From NCBI GenBank assembly GCA_023139225.1, contig JAGLNZ010000143.1, forward strand, positions 1-7,049: a stretch of DNA of 7,049 nt, in the 5' to 3' direction. The DNA comes from Desulfobacula sp. (GTDB lineage: Bacteria > Desulfobacterota > Desulfobacteria > Desulfobacterales > Desulfobacteraceae). A model generated the notes under the pieces. That model worked only from the letters and a program-made list of their open reading frames with translations, was not told the DNA's origin and did not search any database. The translations under genes and the position numbers were made by a program. Positions 1-6,347 of this stretch are shown here, in pieces. Positions within the stretch are counted from its first letter, which is position 1; every line of letters starts with the position of its first letter.

Positions 1-36
1 GCGCCTATTTTTTGAAAGTTTTCACATTTTAAATAG

Positions 37-309
37 ACATCTGCCTTTACAAGTTTATTTAAGGTTTTGGATGTCATTGTCGGTGTTGTATTGGCAAAGC
101 CCTTTAATCTCTGTCGGGCATTGATTATCCTGTTAAACATTGATGAGCTCCCTAAGTTTTTATTTAAAGATAATTATTTCAGGTTGTTTGTGATATGTAA
201 ATATCTTTGGCATGTATTTTTAAAGAATAAAAACCTTGCGTTTGCAAGGGAAAACGGATTGCTTGAAGTCAAAGATGATAAGGACTTGAACTTTGATCCA
301 GCCGGGTAA
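37..309 (+). pseudogene. Unrecognised reading frame, probably the 3' end of a broken or incoming gene
   Basis: I do not recognise this product. The frame is open from 37 to a TAA at 307-309 and codes for about 90 residues. They are hydrophobic and aromatic-rich in the first half (around AKPFNLCRALIILLNIDELP) and charged towards the end (KVKDDKDL-like). There is no convincing start: the first usable start is TTG at 67, the AAGG before it (61-64) sits too close, and there is no in-frame ATG. The frame is closed upstream by TGA (13-15) and TAG (34-36). Frame 2, by contrast, is open from the left edge to 124, and a one-base shift near the GG at 69-70 would join the two frames. A C-terminal remnant of a gene entering from the left is therefore plausible. 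A short genuine gene with a TTG start is the alternative. The stop lies 3 bases from the convergent transporter stop. Confidence 0.35.
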
Positions 310-312
310 ATC

Positions 313-1647
313 TTATGGAATATATACTTTTTTTTTACTTTTTGCATTGAATCGAATCATCATAAAAAGTCCGGATGCCGTAAGGCTGATGAGAAGCCCG
401 TACCAGACACCATAGATGCCCATATCGAGTTTGAATGCCATAAAATAACCTGACGGAAGCCCCATCAGCCAGTAGGCGGCAAGGGTGATGAGTGTTGGAA
501 TTTTCATATCGGTCATTCCCCTTAAAATGCCAAGACCGACCGCCTGGGTCCCGTCGGACACCTGGAAGAATGCCACAATCACCAACAGCGAAGCGCTGAT
601 ATCAATGACATTTTTTTCAGAGATATACAGGGATGGTAAAAAGAATCTGAACAGAATAAAAACCACTCCGGCCATGGCCATAAATACAGCACATAACAGC
701 GCAGCAGAAAATCCAGCCATCCTTGTTCCATAAATATCTTTTCTCCCCACGGCATTGCTGACCCGGATGGTTGCAGCAGATGAGATACCCATGGCAACCA
801 TAAATGAAATAGAGGCAAGGTTTAATGCAATCTGGTGGGCAGCAAGCTCAATAGTGCCCATCCAGCCGATCATGACGGATGAGGCTGCAAAGGCACTGAC
901 TTCAAAAAAATACTGAAACCCTGCCGGAATTCCAATTGCAAGAAGGCGCCGCATCATGGGAAAATCAATTTTCCTGTAATTCAGGGTGGGGTCAAATCGT
1001 TTCATTCTTGAGGATTTTTTGATGACAATCATTAGTGTGACAGCCATGAATGTCCGGGAACTGATGGTGGCAATACCGGCACCTGTCAGTCCAAGGGGAG
1101 CGACCCCAAGATTACCGTATATAAATATCCAGTTGGCAAGGATATTAACAATATTGGCTAATAAGGTGATGATCATAGCCGGTTTCAGGAAACTGACTCC
1201 TTCGGCAAACTGACGGTAGCTTTGAAACAGCATTAACGGCAGCATGGAGAGTCCCAGTACTTTCATGTAGATGGAAGCCGGGCCCACAATCTCATCCGGC
1301 TGGTTCAGGTATTGGATACACTCTGAAAAAACAAGTGTGGCGCCGCAGAGCAGAATACCGAAAAAAAGATTCACTAAAATTCCCTGTCTCAAAATAACGC
1401 CGCATTCTTTGTCTTTACCCGCACCGTAGGCAATGGCTGTTAGAGGGGTGACAGCCATGGTCAGTCCGAATCCGATGACCATAATCAAGGTAAATATTGC
1501 ATTGGCTATGGATGCGGCGGCAAGTGCTTCTGTGCCCACTTTGCCCACCATGATATTGTCCACAACCGACATGAGCATTTGTCCCAGCTGGCTCACAACA
1601 ATGGGAACAGATAAAACAAGGGTCTTTTTTATTTCATTTCTAAACAT
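313..1647 (-). CDS. MATE family multidrug efflux transporter, NorM type
   Basis: This is an inner-membrane antiporter of the MATE family, which exports cationic drugs and metabolites in exchange for Na+ or H+. The 444 residues match the usual family length and are hydrophobic throughout, consistent with 12 membrane segments in two six-helix lobes. Three acidic residues important in Vibrio cholerae NorM appear at matching places from my recall of that protein: Asp30 in the MSVVDNIMVG motif (NorM Asp36), Glu249 in FFEVSAF (NorM Glu255) and Asp365 in QVSDGTQAVGLGILRG (NorM Asp371). This favours the NorM branch and a cation-coupled pump. The ATG at 1647 is the only sensible start, because an in-frame stop lies three codons upstream. 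No good Shine-Dalgarno sequence precedes it. The gene is divergent from the HDOD gene and probably transcribed alone. An A9 run in the coding strand lies six codons before the stop. The real substrate cannot be told from sequence. Confidence 0.95.
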   Translation of the reverse strand: MFRNEIKKTLVLSVPIVVSQLGQMLMSVVDNIMVGKVGTEALAAASIANAIFTLIMVIGFGLTMAVTPLTAIAYGAGKDKECGVILRQGILVNLFFGILLCGATLVFSECIQYLNQPDEIVGPASIYMKVLGLSMLPLMLFQSYRQFAEGVSFLKPAMIITLLANIVNILANWIFIYGNLGVAPLGLTGAGIATISSRTFMAVTLMIVIKKSSRMKRFDPTLNYRKIDFPMMRRLLAIGIPAGFQYFFEVSAFAASSVMIGWMGTIELAAHQIALNLASISFMVAMGISSAATIRVSNAVGRKDIYGTRMAGFSAALLCAVFMAMAGVVFILFRFFLPSLYISEKNVIDISASLLVIVAFFQVSDGTQAVGLGILRGMTDMKIPTLITLAAYWLMGLPSGYFMAFKLDMGIYGVWYGLLISLTASGLFMMIRFNAKSKKKVYIP

Positions 1648-1690
1648 GTATGGTCATCGAAGGTTATTCGTTAAAATGCACAAGGATTGG

Positions 1691-1719
1691 ATTAGATCTT
1701 AAATCAGGAAAGAAATCAA
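1691..1719 (-). promoter_or_regulatory. Candidate sigma-70 promoter of the MATE gene
   Basis: Read on the minus strand, a -35 box TTGATT (1719-1714) and a -10 box TCTAAT (1696-1691) are separated by exactly 17 bases. They match the consensus at 4 of 6 and 5 of 6 positions. Transcription would begin near 1684, giving a leader of about 37 bases. The -35 box lies on the left arm of the inverted repeat at 1715-1733, so a protein bound there could block this promoter. The call is by eye only, in AT-rich DNA where chance matches are common. Confidence 0.45.
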
Positions 1720-1733
1720 TAAAAATTATTGAT
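1715..1733. repeat. Perfect inverted repeat, possible operator
   Basis: The arms ATCAATAA (1715-1722) and TTATTGAT (1726-1733) are perfect reverse complements around a 3-base AAA spacer. The repeat sits in the divergent MATE/HDOD intergenic region, overlaps the predicted MATE -35 box, and ends 39 bases before the predicted HDOD -35 box. This size and placement are typical of a dimeric regulator site of the TetR, MarR or HTH type, but no regulator gene is visible in the window. It is unlikely to be a terminator: the stem is AT-rich and it lies upstream of both genes. Confidence 0.45.
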
Positions 1734-1772
1734 CAAGCGTAAATTTGCAATACATTTTTTATCAGGATAGTA

Positions 1773-1801
1773 TTGACCATCTTTTTGAATTCAGTTATTT
1801 T
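1773..1801 (+). promoter_or_regulatory. Candidate sigma-70 promoter of the HDOD-kinase operon
   Basis: A -35 box TTGACC (1773-1778) and a -10 box TATTTT (1796-1801) are separated by 17 bases, matching the consensus at 5 of 6 and 4 of 6 positions. A start of transcription near 1808 would leave a leader of about 33 bases before the ATG at 1841, long enough for the AGGG ribosome site but too short for a riboswitch. Confidence 0.5.
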
Positions 1802-1840
1802 TTAATTTAAGGATTGGTTATTGAGACCAGGGTGCAAATA

Positions 1841-2539
1841 ATGGAAAAAATAAATATCTATAAGATTAAACCTGGAATGATTCTCGGCCAGGATGTTGTA
1901 AACAGGGAAGGACGGCATCTGCTCTCCAGGAATCTGGAACTCACAAAAAAGGAAATCAGGATTCTGAAAATGTGGGGAATTCCTGAAATATCCATTCAAT
2001 TAAAATCTCAAAGGCCGAACCAGGGTCAAACAAACGGCAAGCCACCTGATAATAAGAAAACCAGGGAGTTTCTCGATAATTGGTTTTACAAAAATGATCT
2101 TTTAAACCCTGTTATTAAAATTGTATATGGTATCTGTCTGGATCGGTTTGAAAACAATCAATTTGAGATAGCTTCCCTTCTGGAAAAGAAAGATAATGCA
2201 GAAGACCCTTCAGCGGCTGAAGATAAAATTAAACCGGTTAAAGATATCCATCGCCTGTTGAAAGGCGATTTTAAACTTCCGGCTCTTCCGACAATTTTTT
2301 CAGAAATCAATGAAGCCATTCAAAATCCCAAATGTTCAGGCAAGGATATTGCCGCCATTGTCAGCAAAGACGTAAGCTTGAGTGCAACACTTTTAAAAAT
2401 TGTAAACAGCGCTTATTATGGACTCAACAAAAAGGTGGAGTCTTTGCACTATGCCGCCATGGCATTGGGAACCCGGCAGGTCAGTTCGCTTGCCCTTGGA
2501 ATCACGGTGATCAATTATTTTAAAGGGATATCAGATTAA
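1841..2539 (+). CDS. HDOD-domain signalling protein, N-terminal part, ended by an in-frame stop inside the HDOD domain
   Basis: HDOD proteins are HD-superfamily relatives used as signalling or output modules, usually without proven enzyme activity. Residues 1-52 form a short N-terminal domain (motif YKIKPGMILGQDV, then WGIPEISI) of the type found in front of HD-GYP and HDOD domains. A variable linker follows. The HDOD domain starts near residue 146 (LPALPTIFSEINEAI) and continues through KDVSLSATLLKIVNSAYYG (176-194). The frame stops at TAA 2537-2539, in the middle of the domain, giving 232 residues where about 411 would be expected. The next codons continue the same family in the same frame. 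I chose ATG 1841 because AGGG at 1829-1832 lies 8 bases upstream and the known motif begins right after it; a TTG at 1814 would add nine residues without support. The product alone would be an incomplete domain, so this is a pseudogene half unless the stop is read through or is a sequencing error. Confidence 0.85.
   Translation: MEKINIYKIKPGMILGQDVVNREGRHLLSRNLELTKKEIRILKMWGIPEISIQLKSQRPNQGQTNGKPPDNKKTREFLDNWFYKNDLLNPVIKIVYGICLDRFENNQFEIASLLEKKDNAEDPSAAEDKIKPVKDIHRLLKGDFKLPALPTIFSEINEAIQNPKCSGKDIAAIVSKDVSLSATLLKIVNSAYYGLNKKVESLHYAAMALGTRQVSSLALGITVINYFKGISD
2537..2539 (+). other. In-frame TAA interrupting the HDOD gene
   Basis: The codon order is TCA GAT TAA CGA ATC AAT ATG CAG. Both flanks are in the same frame, and the residues on each side (YFKGIS before, MQSFWRHS after) are consecutive parts of one conserved HDOD domain. 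A single base change in a sense codon such as GAA, CAA, AAA or TCA would produce it. It is UAA, so the known recoding to selenocysteine (UGA) or pyrrolysine (UAG) does not apply. Confidence 0.9.
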
Positions 2540-2548
2540 CGAATCAAT

Positions 2549-3076
2549 ATGCAGTCTTTCTGGCGGCACAGTGTTGCGTGCGGGATTACTGCAAAAACGC
2601 TGGCCACGCATGTAAAGGGTGTTGTTGCAGAGCGGGTGTTTATCGGCGGACTGCTCCATGATATCGGCCGCTTGATATTTTTAAATATATATCCCGATGA
2701 ATTTAATTCTTTGTTAAACAAGTCCCAGTCACTTGGTTTGTTTTTATACCAGGTTGAGCCGAAATATTTTGGTTATACCCATGCCCAGTTTGGAGGCCTT
2801 TTAGCAAAAACCTGGAATTTTTCAGACAGAATATCACAATTGATTCATCATCATCACGATAATTTTAAAACAGCGCCCCCAAAAGAAGTGGCAGTTGTAT
2901 ATGTCTCCAATTGGCTGGTGAATGCAATAGGAATAGGCTCTTCAGGTGAAAATGGCTTGCCGCGGTTAAATATGAATGCCTGGAAAGTTTTAGGAATTCC
3001 GGAAAGTCTGCTTCAATCCATAGTAAAACAGATTGATCGGCAAATCGTGGAAGCAGTGAGATTTTTTTATGAATAA
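2549..3076 (+). CDS. HDOD-domain protein, C-terminal part of the interrupted gene
   Basis: This is the second half of the HDOD domain, in the same frame as the upstream part and separated from its stop by three codons. Visible family motifs are FWRHS (His7), GGLLHDIGRL (His37, Asp38), HAQFGGLLAKTW (His78) and the HHHHD run (His100-103). These are the places where HDOD and HD proteins keep metal-type residues. The 175-residue frame has no further stops or gaps. The ATG at 2549 is likely an internal methionine of the ancestral protein; no Shine-Dalgarno sequence sits at normal distance, so separate translation would depend on re-initiation after the UAA nine bases upstream. Its stop at 3074-3076 overlaps the start of the kinase gene by 8 bases. 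Translation through this part may therefore matter for kinase expression, a possible reason the frame is preserved. Confidence 0.8.
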   Translation: MQSFWRHSVACGITAKTLATHVKGVVAERVFIGGLLHDIGRLIFLNIYPDEFNSLLNKSQSLGLFLYQVEPKYFGYTHAQFGGLLAKTWNFSDRISQLIHHHHDNFKTAPPKEVAVVYVSNWLVNAIGIGSSGENGLPRLNMNAWKVLGIPESLLQSIVKQIDRQIVEAVRFFYE

Positions 3077-4814
3077 TCCTTATGAAATAGATTTCGAAAA
3101 GCGGTTGGCTTATCTGGAGCAGACTAATCTTTTTAAAATGATGGCCCTGGATCTTACAAAAGAGCTGGGAGAGTTCAACTCCAGTATTAATAAAGTGGAG
3201 AGTTCGGGTATTATCTTTGAAAAGTGCCGGACCCGGGCATTGCAGATTGTCGGGTTTAAGCAAATCGCCTTTTTTCTTGTGGATGAAGATGATTCTGATT
3301 TCCATTTAACCAAATGTTATCCAGAAACAGGTAAAGATAAAATCGAGAAAGAAATTGATATTTTGATAGAAGACGGGACCTTTTCCCGTGCAGTACTGGA
3401 GAAGATGCCGGTTACAGCCTATTCAAATGATTTTAATCATCAATTGCTGCTTCATGTACTGGCAACGGTTTCCCGTGTCAGAGGCATGTTTGTCGGTGTG
3501 CTGGAGAAAAAGTCAAAATATATACCCGAAGCATCTTTTGAGCTTTTTTCCATATTGATGGCGCATTGTGCAAATACTTTGGAGAGTTTTGAATTATACC
3601 ACCAACTGAGAAAATCAAATACCCGTCTTCAAAAAAAAGTAAGCCAGCTCTCCATTTCAGAATCTTGCTTAAAAGATGAAATACTGGAACATGAGAAAAC
3701 AGAAATTGCATTAAAATCAAGCGAAAAACTATATCGTTTGCTGGCTGAAACAGCCAATGAGATCATAATTATGGCTGGGGACACAGGCCGGATTCTCTAT
3801 TCCAATGAATCTGCCTTGAAAACCAGCGGGTATTCAATAAAGGTAATGAGTGACATGAATATTAATGAGATAATAGATAGCTTTGATGATATCATGGCCG
3901 ATGACCGTCAAAGTTATTCAAATATTCATACCACGGCACTTATATCAAAATCCGGTGATAAGATCCCGTTGGAAATAAATATAGAGCCTGTTTCAAATGG
4001 GGATGCATCATCCGGGATCTTAATTGTGGGCAGAGATATTTCAGAGCGGTTACAGGCAGAAAAGGAAAAACAATATTTAGAAGAAAAATTGTGGCAGGCC
4101 CAGAAAATGGAATCCATTGGATTGCTGGCCGGCGGCATTGCCCATGATTTTAATAATATTTTAAGTGTTATTGTCAATTATACCTCTTTGTCTCTTGCCG
4201 GTTTGCCGCAAAACAGTCTGATCCGCAGACATTTAAAACATGTGCAGACAGCTTCAAACAGAGCTGTTCAACTGGCAAGAAAACTCTATACCATTGGCAG
4301 GAAAGATGATCATAAAAAAGAGGTGATCAATATCGTCTCTACAATCAATGAAACCGTTGATTTATTAAAATCTTCCCTGGGAAAAGGCATTGAGATCAAA
4401 ACAGATATAAAAAATGACCGGCTGTCTGTTCTGGCTGAAGAAACGAGAATCCAGCAGATCCTGATGAATCTGATTACAAATGCAGCCCATGCAATGACAA
4501 AAAAAAATGGTATTATTATTGTATCAGCATCTAAAATCGGTATCCATGATGAAAAGTCCATCTCAGCCCTGGATTTGATACCGGGAAGTTATATTAAGCT
4601 CAGTGTTACGGATAATGGCCCTGGAATTGATACAGCCATTTTACAACGAGTGTTTGATCCCTATTTTTCAACCAAAAAAGGTAAAGATAATTCAGGATTA
4701 GGGCTTACTGTTGTTCACGGGATTGTTAAAAATTATAATGGTGCTATTGATGTTCATACACAAACGGGCAAAGGCGCAGCCTTTCATATTTTTCTGCCTG
4801 AAGCCGGGATGTAA
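3069..4814 (+). CDS. GAF-PAS sensor histidine kinase
   Basis: This is a two-component sensor kinase that should autophosphorylate a histidine and pass the phosphate to a response regulator. Domains in order: a GAF-like sensor (about residues 45-175), a coiled coil (about 175-220), a PAS domain (about 218-325, ending in VGRDISERLQAEKE), a HisKA dimerisation domain with phosphoacceptor His359 in GGIAHDFNN, and an HATPase_c domain. The latter shows the N box LMNLITNAAHAM (Asn467 and Asn471), G1 box DNGPGID (Asp515), F box FDPYFSTKKG and G2 box GLGL (543-546). All catalytic boxes look intact. No membrane segment or signal peptide is seen, so it should be cytosolic. There is no receiver domain and no response-regulator gene in view. 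The start ATG overlaps the HDOD stop as ATGAATAA with only a weak purine-rich site upstream, which suggests translational coupling. The signal sensed is unknown. Confidence 0.93.
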   Translation: MNNPYEIDFEKRLAYLEQTNLFKMMALDLTKELGEFNSSINKVESSGIIFEKCRTRALQIVGFKQIAFFLVDEDDSDFHLTKCYPETGKDKIEKEIDILIEDGTFSRAVLEKMPVTAYSNDFNHQLLLHVLATVSRVRGMFVGVLEKKSKYIPEASFELFSILMAHCANTLESFELYHQLRKSNTRLQKKVSQLSISESCLKDEILEHEKTEIALKSSEKLYRLLAETANEIIIMAGDTGRILYSNESALKTSGYSIKVMSDMNINEIIDSFDDIMADDRQSYSNIHTTALISKSGDKIPLEINIEPVSNGDASSGILIVGRDISERLQAEKEKQYLEEKLWQAQKMESIGLLAGGIAHDFNNILSVIVNYTSLSLAGLPQNSLIRRHLKHVQTASNRAVQLARKLYTIGRKDDHKKEVINIVSTINETVDLLKSSLGKGIEIKTDIKNDRLSVLAEETRIQQILMNLITNAAHAMTKKNGIIIVSASKIGIHDEKSISALDLIPGSYIKLSVTDNGPGIDTAILQRVFDPYFSTKKGKDNSGLGLTVVHGIVKNYNGAIDVHTQTGKGAAFHIFLPEAGM

Positions 4815-4826
4815 AAAATATATTGT

Positions 4827-5639
4827 TTATCTGACAGCCTGTCTTGCCTGTTTTGGGTCTGCCATTTTTTCGATATGCCTGATTGCCACCTTTACTGCAC
4901 CCTGGATTTGTCTTGTTTTCGGTAATGTCTGCCCAAGTTTTTCAATAAAGCCTGATTGACGCAGCAGTCTATAGGATTCAGTAAAATTAAGGTCATAAAC
5001 CCAGCTTATCTGTAGAAGTTTTAAATCCGTCAGACAGGACAAATGACTTATTTGGGCCAGCTGTTTGTCATATAATGCTTTGATTATTTTTTTTGAGTAC
5101 AAAGGGCCATTGTCCCGAAGATTTTGAAGAACCGCGATAGTATCCTGTTTTTTATCTTTTGTATAATGATCAACAACCACTTTCCAGATATCAAGTTTAT
5201 CCGCATCACGAAGCAGTTTGATAAATACAAGCATTTTATCATCCTTGATATCCGGTGGCTTGTATGCATTGTGCCAGGCAATGGGGATCAGGATGAACCG
5301 TTTTTCATTCAATGACAGGCTATTGAGGATTTTATGCAGTAATAGTTGCCGTATTCCAAACCTGGCATGATTAACAGAATTTTTATCATTAAATGTGGCA
5401 TAATCACGATATTGTTTAAAACGGCCAATATCGTGAAACAAGGCAGTGATTTCAGCGATTTTCAAATCATTTTTTGAAAGAGGTATGGATTCACCTATCT
5501 TCAGAATATTCTCGCAGACTCTGAGTGTATGCCTCTCTTTTAATTCATATATTTGATTCTGATTTGGATCATTCCCATAAAACCCGGATACATATTCACA
5601 AAACCAGGCCTTAAATTTTTGCACTTGAGCTTTATTCAT
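4827..5639 (-). CDS. HD-domain phosphohydrolase
   Basis: This 270-residue soluble protein belongs to the HD superfamily of metal-dependent phosphohydrolases, which act on nucleotides or other phosphoesters. The metal-site pattern is complete: His37 in ERHTLRV, His69-Asp70 in LFHDIGRF, His91 in NHARFG, His123 in AWHNAYKP and Asp145 in RDADKLDIW. The extra histidines between the HD pair and the final aspartate suggest a two-metal site. It lacks the GYP motif of c-di-GMP phosphodiesterases and is not closely related to the HDOD protein to its left. The start ATG overlaps the racemase stop as ATGAATAA, with only a weak ribosome site, so it is probably translationally coupled to the racemase and is the last gene of a three-gene operon. 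Its stop lies 12 bases from the convergent kinase stop with no terminator hairpin between. The substrate cannot be predicted. Confidence 0.9.
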   Translation of the reverse strand: MNKAQVQKFKAWFCEYVSGFYGNDPNQNQIYELKERHTLRVCENILKIGESIPLSKNDLKIAEITALFHDIGRFKQYRDYATFNDKNSVNHARFGIRQLLLHKILNSLSLNEKRFILIPIAWHNAYKPPDIKDDKMLVFIKLLRDADKLDIWKVVVDHYTKDKKQDTIAVLQNLRDNGPLYSKKIIKALYDKQLAQISHLSCLTDLKLLQISWVYDLNFTESYRLLRQSGFIEKLGQTLPKTRQIQGAVKVAIRHIEKMADPKQARQAVR

Positions 5640-6330
5640 ACTTCAGAGCCCATTCAATTGCTTTTGCCGCATGGATTTTGGTTGTGTCGTATAGAGGGAT
5701 ATCAATGTCTTCCGGCTTTAGAAGCATGCCGATTTCAGTACATCCCAGAATAATTGCCCGAGCGCCTTTTTCAATCAGCCTATTTGCAATATTGACATAT
5801 ACTTTTTTTGATTGGGTTCTTATCTGGCCCTGGCATAATTCGTCATAAATAATCCTATGGACGGATTCTCTGTCCTTTTCATCCGGGATAATGACATCAA
5901 GATCAAATTTTTCGATCAGCCGGTCCTTATAAAAAGCCTGCTCCATAGTATAGGCAGTGCCTAAAAGTCCTGTCTTTTTAATTTTGTCATGGACAAGAAC
6001 CTGTGCTGTGGCATCGGCAATGTGAAGCAAAGGGATGTTTACAGAATGTTCAACTAATCCTGCCAGTTTGTGCATGGTGTTTGTACAGATCAGTAAAAAA
6101 TCGGCCCCACTCTTTTCAAGCTTTTGGGCCGCATCAACCATTATCTCCCCAAGGCTTTCCCAGTCCCCTTTACTCTGAAGTTTTTCAATGGGTCCGAAAT
6201 CAACACTGTACAGTAAAATTTGTGCGGAATGAAGACCGCCCAAAGCTTTTTTTATGCCCTGGTTTAGTTCAGTGTAATAATGGGCAGTACTCTCCCAGCT
6301 CATGCCGCCTATCAATCCGATTGTTTTCAC
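5632..6330 (-). CDS. ygeA: Aspartate/glutamate racemase family protein, YgeA-like broad-specificity amino-acid racemase
   Basis: This is a PLP-independent amino-acid racemase of the Asp/Glu racemase family, interconverting L- and D-amino acids in the cytosol. It resembles Escherichia coli YgeA along its whole 232 residues: MKTIGLIGGMSWEST at the start, GGLHSAQ, CTNTMHK, HIADAT, YTMEQ.FY, ELC.GQ and GCTEIG. The second catalytic cysteine is Cys197 in GCTEIG. The first is replaced by Thr83 in CTNTMH, as I recall for YgeA, whose activity is broad (including homoserine and other residues) and weak on aspartate. Cys82 is adjacent but one position off. The start is GTG at 6330, supported by a strong AAGGAAGGA ribosome site at 6335-6343. 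The gene begins 17 bases after the TIGR03790 stop and overlaps the HD gene by 8 bases. A role in making D-amino acids for wall or biofilm processes is inference only. Confidence 0.93.
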   Translation of the reverse strand: MKTIGLIGGMSWESTAHYYTELNQGIKKALGGLHSAQILLYSVDFGPIEKLQSKGDWESLGEIMVDAAQKLEKSGADFLLICTNTMHKLAGLVEHSVNIPLLHIADATAQVLVHDKIKKTGLLGTAYTMEQAFYKDRLIEKFDLDVIIPDEKDRESVHRIIYDELCQGQIRTQSKKVYVNIANRLIEKGARAIILGCTEIGMLLKPEDIDIPLYDTTKIHAAKAIEWALKYE

Positions 6331-6334
6331 TGTA

Positions 6335-6343
6335 TCCTTCCTT
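6335..6343 (-). promoter_or_regulatory. Strong Shine-Dalgarno site of the racemase gene
   Basis: On the minus strand AAGGAAGGA lies 4 to 5 bases before a GTG codon. It fixes the racemase start at GTG 6330, where the conserved MKTIGLIGGM begins. It is the clearest ribosome site in the window and sits wholly in the 17-base gap after the upstream gene. Confidence 0.8.
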
Positions 6344-6347
6344 TTTT

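Noticed and set aside
328..336. T9 run near the 3' end of the MATE gene, possible terminator or slippage site
   Set aside because: No hairpin precedes it on either strand, and in the MATE frame it simply codes for lysines near the C-terminus. Slippage there would only change the last residues.
1814..1840. TTG start that would add nine residues to the HDOD protein
   Set aside because: The ATG at 1841 has AGGG at 8 bases upstream and begins right at the conserved N-terminal motif; the extension has no family support.
2537..2539. Stop codon as selenocysteine or pyrrolysine insertion
   Set aside because: The codon is UAA, not UGA or UAG, and no recoding of UAA of those kinds is established in bacteria using the standard code.
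2640..2860. HDOD C-terminal half as an active HD-GYP c-di-GMP phosphodiesterase
   Set aside because: There is no GYP motif, and the spacing and motifs (FWRHS, HAQFGGLLAKTW) fit HDOD, which generally lacks that activity.
2865..3305. Long minus-strand open frame antisense to the HDOD and kinase genes
   Set aside because: It overlaps two well-supported genes, has no recognisable domain, and looks like a shadow of their codon bias.
4499..4506. A8 run in the kinase gene as a programmed frameshift site
   Set aside because: The kinase frame continues intact through the ATPase domain, and no alternative frame product of interest follows.
4832..4842. GACAG-C-CTGTC inverted repeat near the convergent stops as a terminator
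   Set aside because: The loop would be one base unless the stem shrinks to three pairs, it lies inside the HD coding region, and no T-run follows in the right place.
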